Of a DNA stretch of 64,000 nt, positions 1 through 14,372 are shown in pieces. This DNA comes from Sclerurus mexicanus (lineage: Eukaryota > Chordata > Aves > Passeriformes > Furnariidae). Position numbers and translations under genes: made by a program. Where the stretch lies: the NCBI GenBank assembly GCA_013396755.1, contig VWZF01004871.1, positions 893,424 through 957,423 of the forward strand, read 5' to 3'. The stretch's first letter is position 1. Every line of letters begins with the position of its first letter. Below the pieces are notes generated by a model. That model ran no database searches and was not told where the DNA came from. It was given only the letters and a program-made list of their open reading frames with translations.

Positions 1-3000
1 TGACCCATTACCAACAATTTTCCATCACCGTTTCACATTTACTATGTTCAGTTTTTCAGATAAAATAAAACTTGAAATCTCTTGCTATGTATATAGATAA
101 CTATGCTTAAAATTTCCATGAGATTACCGATCTGCTAAAGCTATGGCAATCCTTGAGAACCACGTTAAAGTGGGACCATAATTTTTTAAAATTTCAATTC
201 CATTTTAGGTCTGGTTGCATTGACATCCAACCTGCAATAACCACAAGAAGCTTTGGCAGGGAACTGACATATGCATGTCAGTTTGTGTGTGGTGGCCAGC
301 TTTCAAGGTCTCTGAATTCCCACTTTCACTGGCTTCTCTGACAGCACCAAGCATAGAAACTCCCTGGCATCATGTATATTACTTCTCATATTGAAGTGTA
401 ATCATAATGAGGCATGTTGACAGTTCTAAAATAGTCTCCAGGTCCTTCCCTACTACTGTGTTGGACATAAAGTATCCTGGAGACTTGCAGTTCAGACCAT
501 TGAAGAGCTACACCTTATCAGCAAGGATACTGGGAATGAGGTCTGGCTGGATAACCCTTCTCACCTAGCAAGTCTGTACTCATCACCAGGTTTGTTTTGG
601 GTAGGTTTAGGAATGTTCAATGATTTTGGAAAACGACTAGTGGGTTGGTTTTCTTTCTTTTCCTTAGGTAAAGGAAATGACCTTGAGCAGTCAGGCCTTG
701 CAGAAAGCCTAAAGATAGCATTTCAGCATCACTGGGCTGGGGCATTCACAGGAAGGAGAAGGAAAGTCTCCCCCACTCATTTCTCCCTGCAGTTATATAC
801 AGATCAGTTACAGCCCAGCAAAGAATAGCCAAAGGATTCAGGATCTCACGCAGTCTGACCAGAGGACTTATCCTCCATTTACCTGAAAAGGAAACCAGGA
901 CTATGGCTGCACCATCATGGATACAGGTATGATATCTGTCTGTGTAATAGCAGCATATTAAAGAGACTTTCGTATGTCAAAGAGCATGGAAATAGTCATT
1001 TACTGCTTTTTGTCACAAAGACCCGTCAACGTCAACTTGTGTCAAATTTAAGTAGGTGGATTAAGCTTGCGGACACAGCCTCTAGGGATCAGACCAATAT
1101 AACTATTACGTAGGCATTCCTAAAGTGCTGACTCTGCTAGTCAGACAAAAATAGACAAAATGCTAGTTTGGGGAGAGAGCATGGCTCACCCCAGCCCTTG
1201 TGCAGTTGTCGTGTGTGAGGATTGTCCCCAGTGCCTGGCTTCTGTAAGACAGAAAAACTGTTGTGGCACATGGCTTTCTCCTGGGGTAGATGCTCCACTG
1301 AAATAGGTAGGCAAGGAAGGACCAAGGATGTGCAAGAGTTGCCTGACAGACCTCATGTTCAGATCATCAGCAGACAAAAGCAATAAGGCTTTTTCCTTTC
1401 ATTTCTTACATTCCCTGAAAAAGTGCTCTGAAGAAGACAAATGGCTCAAAATGGTGAGACTATTTTTTGTGTTTCACTTCACCCCGATCAGTAGAGTCAC
1501 AGTGGCATCAGTGATATTATTAAATGCCATAGCCTAACCTTTTGGAGGACGAGAACTTGCTCAACAAACTAATAGAGATTACCAAACCATGATGAGCATT
1601 TCATTGGTAAAAAGCGCTGTTAGCAGACTACAGATTAAATGAACTGGAAAACAGAGGGCTTGGTTCAAAGCCACTTGTAATCATCATTCTGCAAAACCTG
1701 AGCACAGTCATGCAGGCAAGGTCTTCCTGGTGCCTCATGAGCCTCTGTTGTCCATCAAGAAATAATCTGATTTGCAGGCAAAAGTCATTCTAGAGGACTG
1801 AAGTAAATAAGCACTGGTGCTCTGGTGGCTGGCCAAATGACGATTATTGTTGTCAACAGTGTGATAGAGCTAGACTGGTAAATTTATTCATGCATTTCTA
1901 GTTTCTGTTTCCACTTGTACTGATGGAGTAGACAGATAAGACTGCCTGTTTTGACTCATGATTCTTTGTGGCTAAAGAGCAAAGCAGCAACCTTAGGTTA
2001 AATATTATCTTTTATTGTGACAAAGTGAGCAAAGCAACATGTTCACTGAAGCTGAAATTATTTTACATTCCATCAGCTAAAAGTGTCACAGTCTGGTGAT
2101 GCATCTTTAGGTAGGGACTGGAGAAGAAATAAAATTATCAAAGAGGTTGCTTAAAAATTTAGTTTTGCATATGATTAAAATTCAAACCCACTCCTAATGA
2201 ATTTCAGCTTGTAGAAAAAAAACCAAGAAAACCCAAACAATCTGAGGATAATAATTAGTCCCAGCATATAATCTCACCAAGAGTAGTCCTATTTCAGGAA
2301 TAATCTAAATACTTTAAATTACAAGGGCTTTTATGGGCCACTGGAGCTTGTTAAACCATTGTATGCTAAGTGTAAAATGTTCCCTGACTAAAGGACTGAA
2401 AAACTGAATGAACAATTGGAACAAAAGTCAGGTAATAGTGAATTCTGTGAAATGGACTAGACACCAAAGAAATAGTTTACAAATCCTCTTGAGTGTAATT
2501 TGTCTTCATTGTCGTCCATCATTATGGAAGTGCATAAAGCAACAATTGTGTGTTTAATATGTTTTCCTCGCTGTTACCATTTTTCTAAAATGATGCTTTT
2601 AAATCAAATCTGACCATATGTAAGCTTCCAGATTTTTTTCATTTCTTATGAGAACTTTGCTTTCATAGAGGAATTAATCTCTAAAAAACACTGTAACCGT
2701 GACCTTGAACAAAAGCAACTTAATAAAATATGTTTATATGTCTATATTCTTCTAACCTTATTCCTTCTCAGACTTGAAGTTTCATGTGTACTGTAACTGG
2801 GATCTAGAAGGCTGCCAAGCACTGACAGTATTTAAAATAGATAGATAAAGCTAAAGTTGGTGGCTTTAGTCTGGTTATCAAGTTCCCATGCATTCTTAAA
2901 CTCATTTTTAACCTACTCAGCCCACAAGGCACCAGCATGGAGTAATTAAATTCCATTTCTATTTCAATGGTATCTTTCTTCTTTTTCTTTATATCAAAGA

Positions 3001-6000
3001 AAATAACACACAAAAGTTAGTTCCTGAGCACTTGTGAATCTAAGAGAAAAAAGAGGACTCATATTGGTATCTCACATTTCACAGAATAGCAGTAGACTAC
3101 AATTTGAGTGTCAAACGTCATAAAAAGTTTTTGACTAAATCTTTTTCCTTTGAGCTTTTCACAACTGTAGTTTCCTAATTTATTCCATCATTTAAAAAAA
3201 AACCTCAAACAAACAAAACAAACACACTTGTGGTTTTTTTTTTAACTTCCAAAACTGAAATTTTCTGATGCTATCTATCCTGCAAAATCTTATAGGCAAA
3301 ATGTTGCTGGTTAACCATCTTTAGCACAAAAGAATTTTGCTGAAATGTCTTCTAGTGTTTACCAGTGTGACTGGTACTGATAAGGTAATTCAGTTTGCCA
3401 TCATTACTGCATCTTTATGAGAAGGCTTTGTCAGCACAGCTGCACTTGCAGAGCCTGAGTCTATTTATGGTGATATTTATTTATCTCTTATTCCGCATCT
3501 TGATGTGTTAAATTTTATTTCTGTATTTGGTAACAAAAACATTTTATCTTGAAATATCACTCCAAAACTTGTTTTAAAATGTTGCTGAAAAAAATTCTTA
3601 GTAGGCATTTTCCTCCTAAAATTTGCATAGTGAAAACTGTGGTAATTCCACCCAGAGTCATCTTCTTCCTACAGATGATAGAAAGTCTCAAATTTTCCCA
3701 TGTTATGGCACCACCTCATTTTGTATACCATCAATTTAATGTAAGTCTGTAATGATTCATGACTCCTGACATTTTGTATTCCTCACCTAGCTGTTCACAA
3801 TCACCTGGGCCATTCTTCAGGGTTGCTTCACCTTATGCACGACACAGGTCTGGCTCCAGTTAAAGAGGGGAAGCAGAAAACTGGCTGCATAACAAGGACA
3901 GTAACAAGTTCTAAAGGACAGAAGCAAGAAGCAGTACTCCTATTTTTACCTTGTGAAATCAACAATAAAACATTACTGAAACACCTGATCTGAACCTCAT
4001 AGATTTACCTTTCCAGTGTGGCACTTGAAAGCCCCTTCTCTTCCCAGCCTGAACAGTCAGACTGTTCCTGTCTTCTGTAGGGGCTGTAGGTGTGGTGGAA
4101 CTCTGCAAAACTGCTCCACTGTATTATGGTTCAGCTGTGAGTATTCACCCCACCTTTTTTATATTTAAAAAGGCTCCAATAGGGTCAGGCTGCTGCCCTG
4201 TGTGGTTGTCGCTCCTGCCCCGTGGGGCTGCTGCTGGGCTGTGATGGCCAAGGGGCAGGGAGGACTTAGAGTCCTGCCTTCATTTAAAAATGAGTGGTCT
4301 GGCTCTCTGGTGGAAAGTCAGCGTGTTATTGTTTGTGGGGACAAGAGGCAGCCAGCGACAGAGAGCAGGCTTTGTTAGTTCTGGTGTTCCGGAACTGAAC
4401 AGTGTGGACACAAAATGAAGGAGCTCAGCATGGTTCAGATTTCTTTGGTTTCATTAAATGCTGCAACACATTTTCAATGTGTTAAACCACCCTTAAAATT
4501 CCATGATTTATTTTTGGTAGTAGGTGCTAATGAGAAATCAAGTTTTCAAAACTACTTCTAGCACAGGCAAGTGCAATCGTTTTAAACAACCCAAACCTAA
4601 TTAATCTTTGCTATGTATTTACCAAAATCAATTAATCCACTCATCAGAAGAGTTTGATCCCATGTTAAAAAGTATGGCAAAACATAGACTTCATTCTCAG
4701 TTACTTATCCTGCTTGCAATGGTTTGTTAATAGTTTTTCTCTGGAAGCAATTATTTTCATTTAGTTCAGGAGATTCCCTAGAGAAAACTGAAAGCAGAAG
4801 ACACCACGATGTGATACCAAAGATAGCAGTACACTGACTAATGCTAACTTCCGTTCTGAAAGCTGCAAAATGTAATAAAGTGGATCATGCCATTGAATAA
4901 AACACTTTATAAAACATGGATCTGCTGCTCAGAAATTACAGTAATTTATTCCTCAAGTTTAACAATGTGTTTTCAATGACAGTTGCACTTCTAATTATAG
5001 GATAAAAATCAGCAATAAAGTTGAAAGGTCATTTATTTCAAGAGAGGGGTACTTAATCAGTAATGAACTTCCTTTCACACTGTCCAGCTAACTTCCAAAC
5101 CACCTTAGGAAACCAATTTTACCAATTCAGAAAAAAAACCTTCACTCCTGCTCAGCCCAAATCACAACACAATTGTTTTGCTGAGCTGTCCTGCAATATT
5201 TCACTCTGAATCAAGGAAATGATTTGCAGTATTGTTTTATAGAAATGGCGTTATGGACCTGATGCTCGGCATAACTGGAGTGAGTTCCACAAAGGACTAT
5301 ATTTCCTGTTGTTTAGTGTATTGGGGTTAGTCCTGAGAGCCGTGTGCTTATGTGCAGATAGTGGGAAATCATTCCACTTAGAGAGAATGGCTCTTAGGGG
5401 AAATGATGACATCAGCACAAGTCTGTGATAGTGTGCAGTCATGAAATCCAACTTACTTCAGCCAATTACAAGGAAACATTTGAGACATGCTGATAGGTTT
5501 AATTTTAACCAAATTTCAGACTAAAACATTTCAGCAATTTCAAATAAAATCCTACTCGTATTCCATTCCATGGTTTTTGAAATTTCACCTTTTCTTTGAG
5601 CGTCAGGCCAAAACTAAACATGCACATGTTGGGATTTCCCAAGGATTGAATTTATCAGGTTGTTGTCAGCTCTTTGTCAGAATAATATATGCTACAACTA
5701 GGTCTAAACATTGTCATGACAGTATCCAAATACCAAATAAGAAAAACATTTGCTTCAAATCTATTTGACAGTGGGTGACAGATAATCTGATACTCTTGTG
5801 GTCGTTTCAAGAAGGAAGAGTCTTCTCAGACTTCCATCATATAAGAGAACTCTCCTGCCATCTGCACTTCAGTCCTCAGCCACATCTTGAGAGACAATGT
5901 CTTACAGAATGGGACTGTGATGGGAGCCCGGACTCAGGGCTGTCAGGTGATTAGGGATTGTTTCAAGTAGTTAATCACTAATAATCCATTACTTATGTCA

Positions 6001-9000
6001 CCCTGAATTTTTTACCCGTCAGATTCGTGGAAAACAACTTACTCAAGATGAGTGCTGGTCAATTTGTAATTGAGCTTGGGGAATAATTAAAAAAACCCAA
6101 ACGTAACTCACAATACAGGAAAGCATTGTATCAGAGTTGCAGTGTTGCTGATAGTAAACACTAACAATCAGAAATTACCTTAAGAGTCAGAATCCAACTT
6201 CTTTATTAGGATTTCTATGTACTGACTTATAGAGTTTCCTATTTTGTAAGTTTGTATATAAATATTTTTTGTTGATCAGTTTCCTGAGAGTCAGCATTGT
6301 ATTGAAAAAACTTTAGTAGTGTTTTGCACAAGTGGAAAGAAAGGATTCTTTCTGTATGTGAAAATTTAGAAGGCATAAGGTGTCAGAGACCTATGGCAGT
6401 AGGCAAATCTGGTGGATTGTACAGCAATAGTTATGTACAGGAAAGTCATGTGTGTCCCTTTGTGGTTGTTCAGCACATGAAATTCCATATGAAGCTACAT
6501 ACATCCCCCTGTGTTAATACTATTAATGTTTTCTACCTCTCTATCTCATTCTGCACCAATGAAGATAACTTTCAGAATTACAAGGTTTCACTTTAAAAAG
6601 AAAACAAGACACTTGGCTTTGCCTTTAGGGAATGTTTGCACACAGAAGGCTGTTTGCAGACAAACCGTGGGGATTTGCATCAGTAAATCAGTAAGTGATA
6701 TGTATGAAAGAAAGCTCTTACAAAACATGACAGCAAAATGCTCTTAAGATGCTGTTGTGAATTACAGTCACAGCTCATTGCATATGGTTTCCCTCCAGCT
6801 AAAAAAGCTATTCGGTAAGAGAGAAAACTATTGCAAAACATGGAAATGCAAAACAAGGGCAGAGAAAAAGGGGCACAGGACAGAGGTCAGATTTCCCCTT
6901 TAAAAATAGGGCTAAGGAAAGCTTAGATGAAAGATTAGTAAGGCTGGAGGGAATGCCATGGAAAAAATGTCATCAGGCATCTGACCCTCTGTGCCTTCAG
7001 TGAAGTCTGCATCTGTGGAGGAGTGGCAGCCACAGACTTCATTGGAATTAGGCTCTTCTTTTGGGTCTAAAATAAGGTTTTTGGCCTAGATACTATGTTC
7101 TTATAAAGACACAGAATACCAAATGTGCTACAGAGTGTGTATTTGTATCTCTGCGTGAGTATCACAGGATGAAATGCAGAAGCTATTAGCCCATAAATTA
7201 TTCTGCATGGCATTTCTCTTGTGGTTGTTCCTAGATATCTCAAGCCACAGATATTTTCCACATCACCAGGGATAATTGTTTTGTGTAATCTTTGTTAGGA
7301 ATTATGCTTTAGTGGTACTGCAAATGAATAAAGTGGGTGGAAAAGGATAGAAATACAATGCTGTGTACATCAAGTTGTGCAAATGGTTTGAAATGATTCA
7401 TTTCAGTTCAGAAAACCGTGAAAGGCCCTACTAAACGTGCACAATCAACTCAGACTGATAAGAGGAAGTTTTTCTTCCTTCTAGAACTTTTGGAACTGGT
7501 GCTAGGTGCCATAATCTGTGCATTTCTTTTTCACAAAAAAGATTTTGTGGCAGTATGAAAATAAACACCTGAAGGTTGGAATTCAGCAACTGCTCAATAG
7601 CTATATCTTACTGCTCTTTGTAGTCCACTAGCATACTGGAGTAGGAGAGTATCAAGGAGTAAGGCCTGTCCCATCAACTGAGCCAAGAAACTTTTCATTT
7701 GGGCTCTTCTTCACTTTTAGCTGCATTTGTATTCAGTTTAATTTCATCACAACATCAGGGCTTTGAGAGAAGCGAAAATCTGGATTAGGCTTTTGGACTG
7801 GATTTGCAGGCTGGCTGAGCAAAGTATGAGTTCCATTTGAGAAAAGAATTGTTTGTGCTGCTTTGTGAGTTGCTTTTGTTCAACCACTGCCTAATGTGTT
7901 GCATCCACTTGCTTCACTATGGGGAGCAAATGTCTGTGGAATTGATGCCTATGCACAGAGATAAGATTTGTAAGCAGAAATCTGTAGGATTTCTGTAGGA
8001 AAAGGGAATCTTCATCTGTATCTGTGGTTGACTGCAACCTACTCTTGGCATGTATAACCAAAATTAGGAAGTTATTCTAAGCCTGCAAAGACATGATGAG
8101 TGTATTTTAATACAGATCTGTCTCAGGAAGCATAATGCTACTACTGAACAATGCTTTCCGACACTCACTGAAACCACCATTTGATCCTCGGAGAATTAAA
8201 TTAGAACAGAACTTTTTGTAATAATCACCTGATCAAAATAACTTGCTGGAGCCATCACATATAAGGACAACTGCCCTAAGAAGTAGATCACATGCTATTT
8301 TCAATTAGTAATAGGGCCAGAGAGAGCAAATTATGTAAGAACTATTTCCTAATCTCCAGGGAAGGGAGACCAATGACTGTCTCAAACACATTCCATTGCT
8401 GCAAGATACAGCAGGACTGCCTTCTTGCTGCGGTGTCCGCATACTTTTGGGAACATGGGCCTGGCACATGGGGCAGAGGGGGCAGCTCTAAACTGTGGAA
8501 TGAGTCACTCAACCATGCTGCCAGGTCCTGGCACTGCACATCCCTGCACTGCATAGAAAACACGGGCAATGACCAACTTGCAAGTTATCATATTTGTGAG
8601 GGCCTTTGCTGAACAACTTTATTCCGAGGGAGACAATGAAGAAATTTCTGAGATGATGGATTTTTTTAAAAATTTTCAAAGTTTTCTGAGACTGCACTCT
8701 ATTAGACTTTCTGTTTAGCAATGCTTCGACGCTATTCCAGGAGGTCTAATGTCCTAAATTAGCCTCCATCTAACACTAGGAGAGAGCAGGTTGTGCAATA
8801 TTCCAGTATTATGACATCTATCACCACCATGGCTAACTGCAGCAGAGGCCACAGGTTATTTTGTCACTTTGAACTGAAAATACACATAAAGACACTTGGT
8901 CAACTAATAGAGAGGGAAGTGGGTGTGACTGGTCTTCAGAAGAGGCTGCTCTAAGCCATGTGGATGTAAGTCACCCTGCATCGCTTAGTCTAGGTCCCAC

Positions 9001-11114
9001 TGACTGCTCTGTGGAGAAGCTATTAACAATATAGGCACAGTTAATGGACAAGGGAAGTCAGAGAGAAACCACTCCATTTTGTGTATGCTGCATCTTTCAG
9101 GGTCTGAGAGGTATCTGAGCAGAAATCTGTCTTCATACTTCCTGAACCCAGAGTGACATTTTTCCCCTACAGCATCGCAGGAAGCAGTAAAGATTGACTG
9201 AAACTTTTACCAAAACCTTCTTTCCTAGGACATAAAATTCTGTTGGATACAGATGGATTTTTATTCTAATTCACTCTCTTCTGTAAGGTGCTTCGTCCTG
9301 GCTGAACCTCTGTTAGTTCAGTGAGCTCTAGGAGCTAAAGCCACACCTAACATATTAGAGAGAATAATTGCCAGAAATAGGAATTCATGGAGATTCCTAA
9401 ATCTACATGTCCCTTGTTGAACACTTCATAGAATATTCAGAAACACTGTATTATTTAACAGAAAAAGTGCTTCTTTCTCATAGGTACAAATATAACTGAT
9501 GTAACCAGTCATTCATCTAACAGCATAAAGCTGTTGGAAGAAGGGAGAGTAAACTTGAATAGAAAGGAAGTCACATCTGCCAGCCCATGATGGGTATTCT
9601 GTGTATCCCAGGGCATCTTATATGGCAGTAGGGCACCCATGTTTAGGCAGCTGCTGGCTGGTCAGCTGAGTAGCAGCACACTGGGCACCTCTGACTTCAG
9701 TGAACTGCTGTCCCTGACTCTGCTGGGAGTGGGTACACCGAGTTCACTTGCACATACTTCCATTTGGGTATCTGGTTCCTAACCCAGAGATCTTCTGTCA
9801 CAGTATAATGACTTAGTGCATTTGTAGGCTTGCAAAGTTACCAAAATTTTCAATGATCTAACACAGACTTTCATGCCAGACCACTCCTCACTCCCTGACT
9901 CTTAATACACCAAGAACTCTTCAAAGCAGAAGAATAAAATCTCACAGTGTCATAAAGTCAATGATGACAGAATGATGGAAAAACAGCTTCAAGCATCGGT
10001 TCCCTGACCGCAGTGAAAAAGAGACTGAGAGCAGAAAGAGAGGGGTGGGTGGGAAGTGAAGGGGCTGTTTCTCAGTCACACAGTTCCTCAGACTCAAACG
10101 ACAAACTGCTTGCAGTGGGGATGAGAAAACTCTAATTGCAACTAAAGTTCACAATCCTATCCGTTCGCCTTCTTTATTTTACAGATTTTTACCTTCAGTG
10201 CAGTCACATTAGTGTCTGAATGAGAACAACCTTTTTTTTGTTTCACTCTAGAGCAATTATTAAATTAGGACTTCTCAGTGGAATCCCTGCATTTCCATGA
10301 GTGATGAATCTAGTATTTGTTCCTATCCCAAGGGAAATTTCCCCAGGCAATTTATTTTCAAACTTGATTTGCTCTTCCCTCTCAAGGAACACCCTGGATG
10401 TCTGCTGATGAAACCTGAAATATGTTCTACGACTCATTTTCCAAGGACCGTCGATGTGTGGGGCAGCTACTAATGTTTTGACAACAGAAGTCTTCCCAGA
10501 TCTCTCTGCTATTTGCTTTGTTATGCAACCATCTTCTTTGGTAGATCCCTGAAACTAATATGGAAAAACTCATCCAGTTTTTCACAGAACAGAAGAGTAC
10601 TGTAGCATGGTTGGTTTTTTTAGAACTCTCTTAAAGTGATATATTTAGGAGGTATGAGAGGAAAGAACTGGGCAGGCCTTTATTTATCTTCCCAACAGGT
10701 GCAGTATAGGGAGGCACAAAGGCAGCATTTGCTAATTTCAGTTTTGCCAAGTACAAAGCACCCTCTGATCTGCTGAAAGATCATTCCCTGTTTTCCTCCT
10801 AAACTCAACAAGCCTTTTATTTTAGTGTGATAATACTAAATATTTTTTCCTGTGATTAGAATGCACTGTTTTTTACACAGGGTGGACAAGCTTTTCAACT
10901 CAAGTAAGAACAATTGTAAGTAAGACAGGTCAATTTTGCATTATCCTCCTACACTAGTATTAAAATAAAGTTAATACATTATATAAGAAAAAAAATCAAT
11001 TTACACCACAATAAAACAAAACATAAAAGCTCAAAATCAAGGGCACTTTTCTTTGCCAGTGTAGGGTTTTATAAATCAAATTAATTAGACTGAAAAAGTA
11101 GCCTGAAACCTAGC

Positions 11115-11325
11115 AACGATGGAGGCAGAAGGTCCAAGAATAAATCTGAGGTGCTCTGGTATCTCAGAAGGAAGCGTGGGAGCAACACTTGGAAGTTAGC
11201 AATGGGAGGGCAAAGGCAGTCTAAGAACAACTCAGTTCCCAGCGTGCAACACGATCTGTGCGGGAGGACGCTGCTCCGTGGGGCTCAGGAGGGGAGCGCA
11301 GCCCACCCTCACGGATCTAGTTACA
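11115..11325. other. CpG-dense patch inside MYBPC1 intron 1
   Basis: About nine CpG dinucleotides fall in roughly 210 bases, while the flanking AT-rich sequence has almost none. Examples are the GCGTGG near 11175, GCGGGAGGACGCTG near 11260-11275 and GAGCGCAGC near 11295. A 60-codon plus-strand frame crosses it but has no recognisable product. It could be an enhancer or alternative promoter protected from CpG decay, or a fragment of a younger insertion. The CpG density is seen directly; a function is inference only. Confidence 0.4.
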
Positions 11326-13284
11326 ATAGTTAGGCATAAGTTTGCTTTCCATTTGTGGAGGGCTTTAAATTTATTAACTAGAGGTGATGAACAGAAACTC
11401 GCTAAAGAACTGAGAGGGAAAATAACTTAGGGGGTTAGGGTTTCGTCCTTCCCTCATCCACCAAAACTCATTTACCTATGACTTGAATACGGTGCTTGGA
11501 AATGATATATATGGGCCTGACTTTGAGTGTCATTTGGCTCTGAGACTTGAAGGAAGTTAGAAATAATAGGAATGCATTTTACAGTCAGTGCAGCAGAGGG
11601 GCAATGATGATGGCAGAAGGTGGATGTCTGTATGCTTTTCTTTTGCCTCACTACGCAGCAAGGAGAGCAGCAGCTGCTCTACGCAGTATGGTGCCATATA
11701 AAATGATTATACAGGTCCAGTCTCCTGCACAGAAAGCAGTAAACAGTGTTATAAAAAGTTCACCTGCTGGGTTCTTGAATTTTCAGGAGAACTTTCCATC
11801 AGCACCGTTAATTCTGACACAAGGCAAATCTATATAGTAAAACAGAATTCCTATTCAACTTCTTTTTCACCTCTGAAAAATTGCCTGGCCTTGAAAATAT
11901 AGTGTTAAAAGAAACCTGACTTCAATTAGCTCTTACCCAATCTTTATGCTTCGATTGGTTTCCCACTGAAATGCCACTCTATGTGCCTACTTGTATGGTT
12001 TACATGACTGGGTAACTTGTTTGACAGTGCTCATTATCTTGATACACCAGGATGTGGTGTTGTTTAAAATATTTTAAATATAGTGCAAACATAATGATGG
12101 AAAAAAGCACATAATGAAAAAAACCCAGTTGTGTTTAAAAGCCAGTAGAAATAAAGGCTGTTTACACAGGGCATCTTCATGGAGAACAGTGTTACCGTAT
12201 CTCCAAAGCAGTCTCAACTGGTATGTCTGTTTTCTTCCTTTCACAAATCATTTCATGTTTTAGAGATCATTCTTCTAACAGACAAAATATGCACCTAGTT
12301 TTCTTCACAAGTTTTACATGTATCCCCTTTATAGATTGGATAAAGTTTTACTAGAACTCTGTCTAAAGTAGACATGCTGACTTTTAATGTTGGTTCCTTG
12401 CCAATATGTGTATGCTCCAGGCAGTATTCAAGCAGAGCTTGCAAACCCTTACAAAATGAAGTTGGCAGACAGTTGATAAATGCTTTGGCTCAAAATTTGG
12501 AATGGTCGCTTAACTCATGGCCATGAGTTATTTCCTAGATTGGGGAGAATAAATAAGGCAAATTTACAGAGCTGCCTACTGGGGATGGACTTGCACCTGT
12601 CACTGTGGGATGATGCCCACAAATAGTTTGAAAAGGTTGCTCTTAAGAGACTTGGCACTTTTACAGAAGCACATCCAAATGCCATAGCCTGTGACAGCTT
12701 AAGAGGGCACCTAATTAATGAGCAGCCCTTATGAATATTGGTTAAAGGAAAGGGGGGAGAGGAAAGATTGACAGAGTGATTGCAATAAATTAGAGGAAGT
12801 AATTATATGAGGAAGGGTTATTTTATTAGTCACCAGGAAAACTAAAGGCCATTGAATTTAAATGCACTGGTAAAGGTCTTTGGCATCATAGCTGTATCCT
12901 CGTCATCCACTGGGATCAGTTAACCCATTGATGCAAACTTCACTTGCCAAATATGATATTTTGAACCAGCTAAGATGAAACTGTCTTACAATGGCATGGC
13001 CATCTACTCCAAAGATGCCACGGCTGATATGATATACAGGACTCAATTTTTTTAGGAGTATCATAAAGGCCTTAAATCATTAGCCATGGAAGCCTGTTTC
13101 TACAGTGACAAATTCCATCAGGCTGAAGCTCTCCAGAAACCTTCTCTAAGCTGAGTGGTGTGTTTAATTTGGTGATCCTATTTGTTAAGATCACTTTGTG
13201 AGGCTACACTCGTTCAAGAAGTCAGGAAATTTCTCACTTTGTTAATCTAATAATCTTAAAATAGCTCAAAGAGCATTTGGCCTG

Positions 13285-13300
13285 AAAAAAAAAAAAAAAA
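13285..13300 (+). repeat. A16 homopolymer
   Basis: Sixteen consecutive A residues in MYBPC1 intron 1. No recognisable retroposed sequence lies immediately 5' of it, so it is treated as a simple repeat. Confidence 0.9.
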
Positions 13301-14337
13301 GCCTGGGAGCTTGCTACAGCACTACCTCTGAAAAATTTAGTTATGCACTTCAGAGACTGCAGTGACAAAAAAATGCAAAGCTGAGATTTTTCTTAACATT
13401 CTAGTGTTAGGCATTTTATGATTTCTCAGCTGCTTGCTCTTGTGTGTTCTGTTTATAAGTAGCAGGATTGATAGGAATAAGGAGTTTGGGATATTTCAAG
13501 TAGATTGCTTCTTTTGGAAATGTCAGAACACTGCTTAGATGCCCACGTGATGCAGAAGCCTTAAGCCTCTTTTTTTATCTCTGCTTTCTATTGTAGTCCT
13601 CCAACAAGGTTGCCAGAGTTTTCTTAGAGAGTCCTTCGAGTGGTGCTTCCCAGAACTAGCCAGTCCAAGGTTCACCTTTATTAATTAATTGCCTTCAACA
13701 GTTCACACCTTGGAAACTACCTTGAGAAAAGGCATTTGATGAATATATGAGGTTCTAAATTCTTACTGCTAGACCTACTATGAGCAGAGCTAGTATGAGT
13801 AGCAGCAGTGGTATTGTACTGTTATTGCTACCAAATCCTCCTGTCATTAATAGAGTAAGTACTCATACTAACTATACAAATACTGCCAACCAGCTCAGGT
13901 GAGTTCTTGATCAACAAAAACCTTTAGGAAACAACGAATCTGTTAAGTACCACATTATAAACCTGTTACTCCCCTGATCTCCTGGCTGCAAATAAACTGA
14001 GTGCAATAAGGAGCAACCAGCGTACAACCCAGTTGTATCACTTCTCCAGAGCTCATCACTGCTTGTGAATTCTAGCCTTATCAAGAGAGAATAATTCAAT
14101 ATATTTAGGTCTTGAATATTGACTCATCAAAAATCACATTTATTCCACTGTCAATTTAATTATTTTCAGAGTTGCTAACTTATTTTGTAACACAAACACA
14201 GAGTTGCATTGTTAATCATTGCATTGTAAGAACATCTTTGAAACAATCTAATTTTAAACAGGGTGAGAAACATGAGGCTCCAAACTAATTTTCTTCAAAG
14301 CACAGATCTTTTGAAAGTTCATAAATATTTTAGTCTG

Positions 14338-14372
14338 TTTTTTTTCTTTTTTTTTCCTTTTTTTTTTTTTGA
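14338..14372 (+). repeat. T-rich low-complexity tract
   Basis: Thirty-five bases of almost pure T interrupted by a few C residues. On the minus (MYBPC1 transcript) strand it reads as an interrupted poly-A. No recognisable element is attached. Confidence 0.85.

Noticed and set aside
3700..3730. Minus-strand AAAATGAGGTG resembling the expected start of MYBPC1 exon 2 (Glu-Asn-Glu-Val)
   Set aside because: No AG acceptor precedes it and a stop codon follows after two more codons, so the resemblance is coincidental.
4170..4290. GC-rich patch in MYBPC1 intron 1 considered as a coding exon
   Set aside because: Minus-strand translations give no MYBPC-like sequence and no convincing splice pair was found; no repeat identity could be assigned either.
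12955..12975. Minus-strand GCTGGTTCAAA considered as the MYBPC1 Ig-domain Trp-Phe-Lys signature
   Set aside because: The reading frame does not encode the motif and soon reaches a stop; no Ig-like context.
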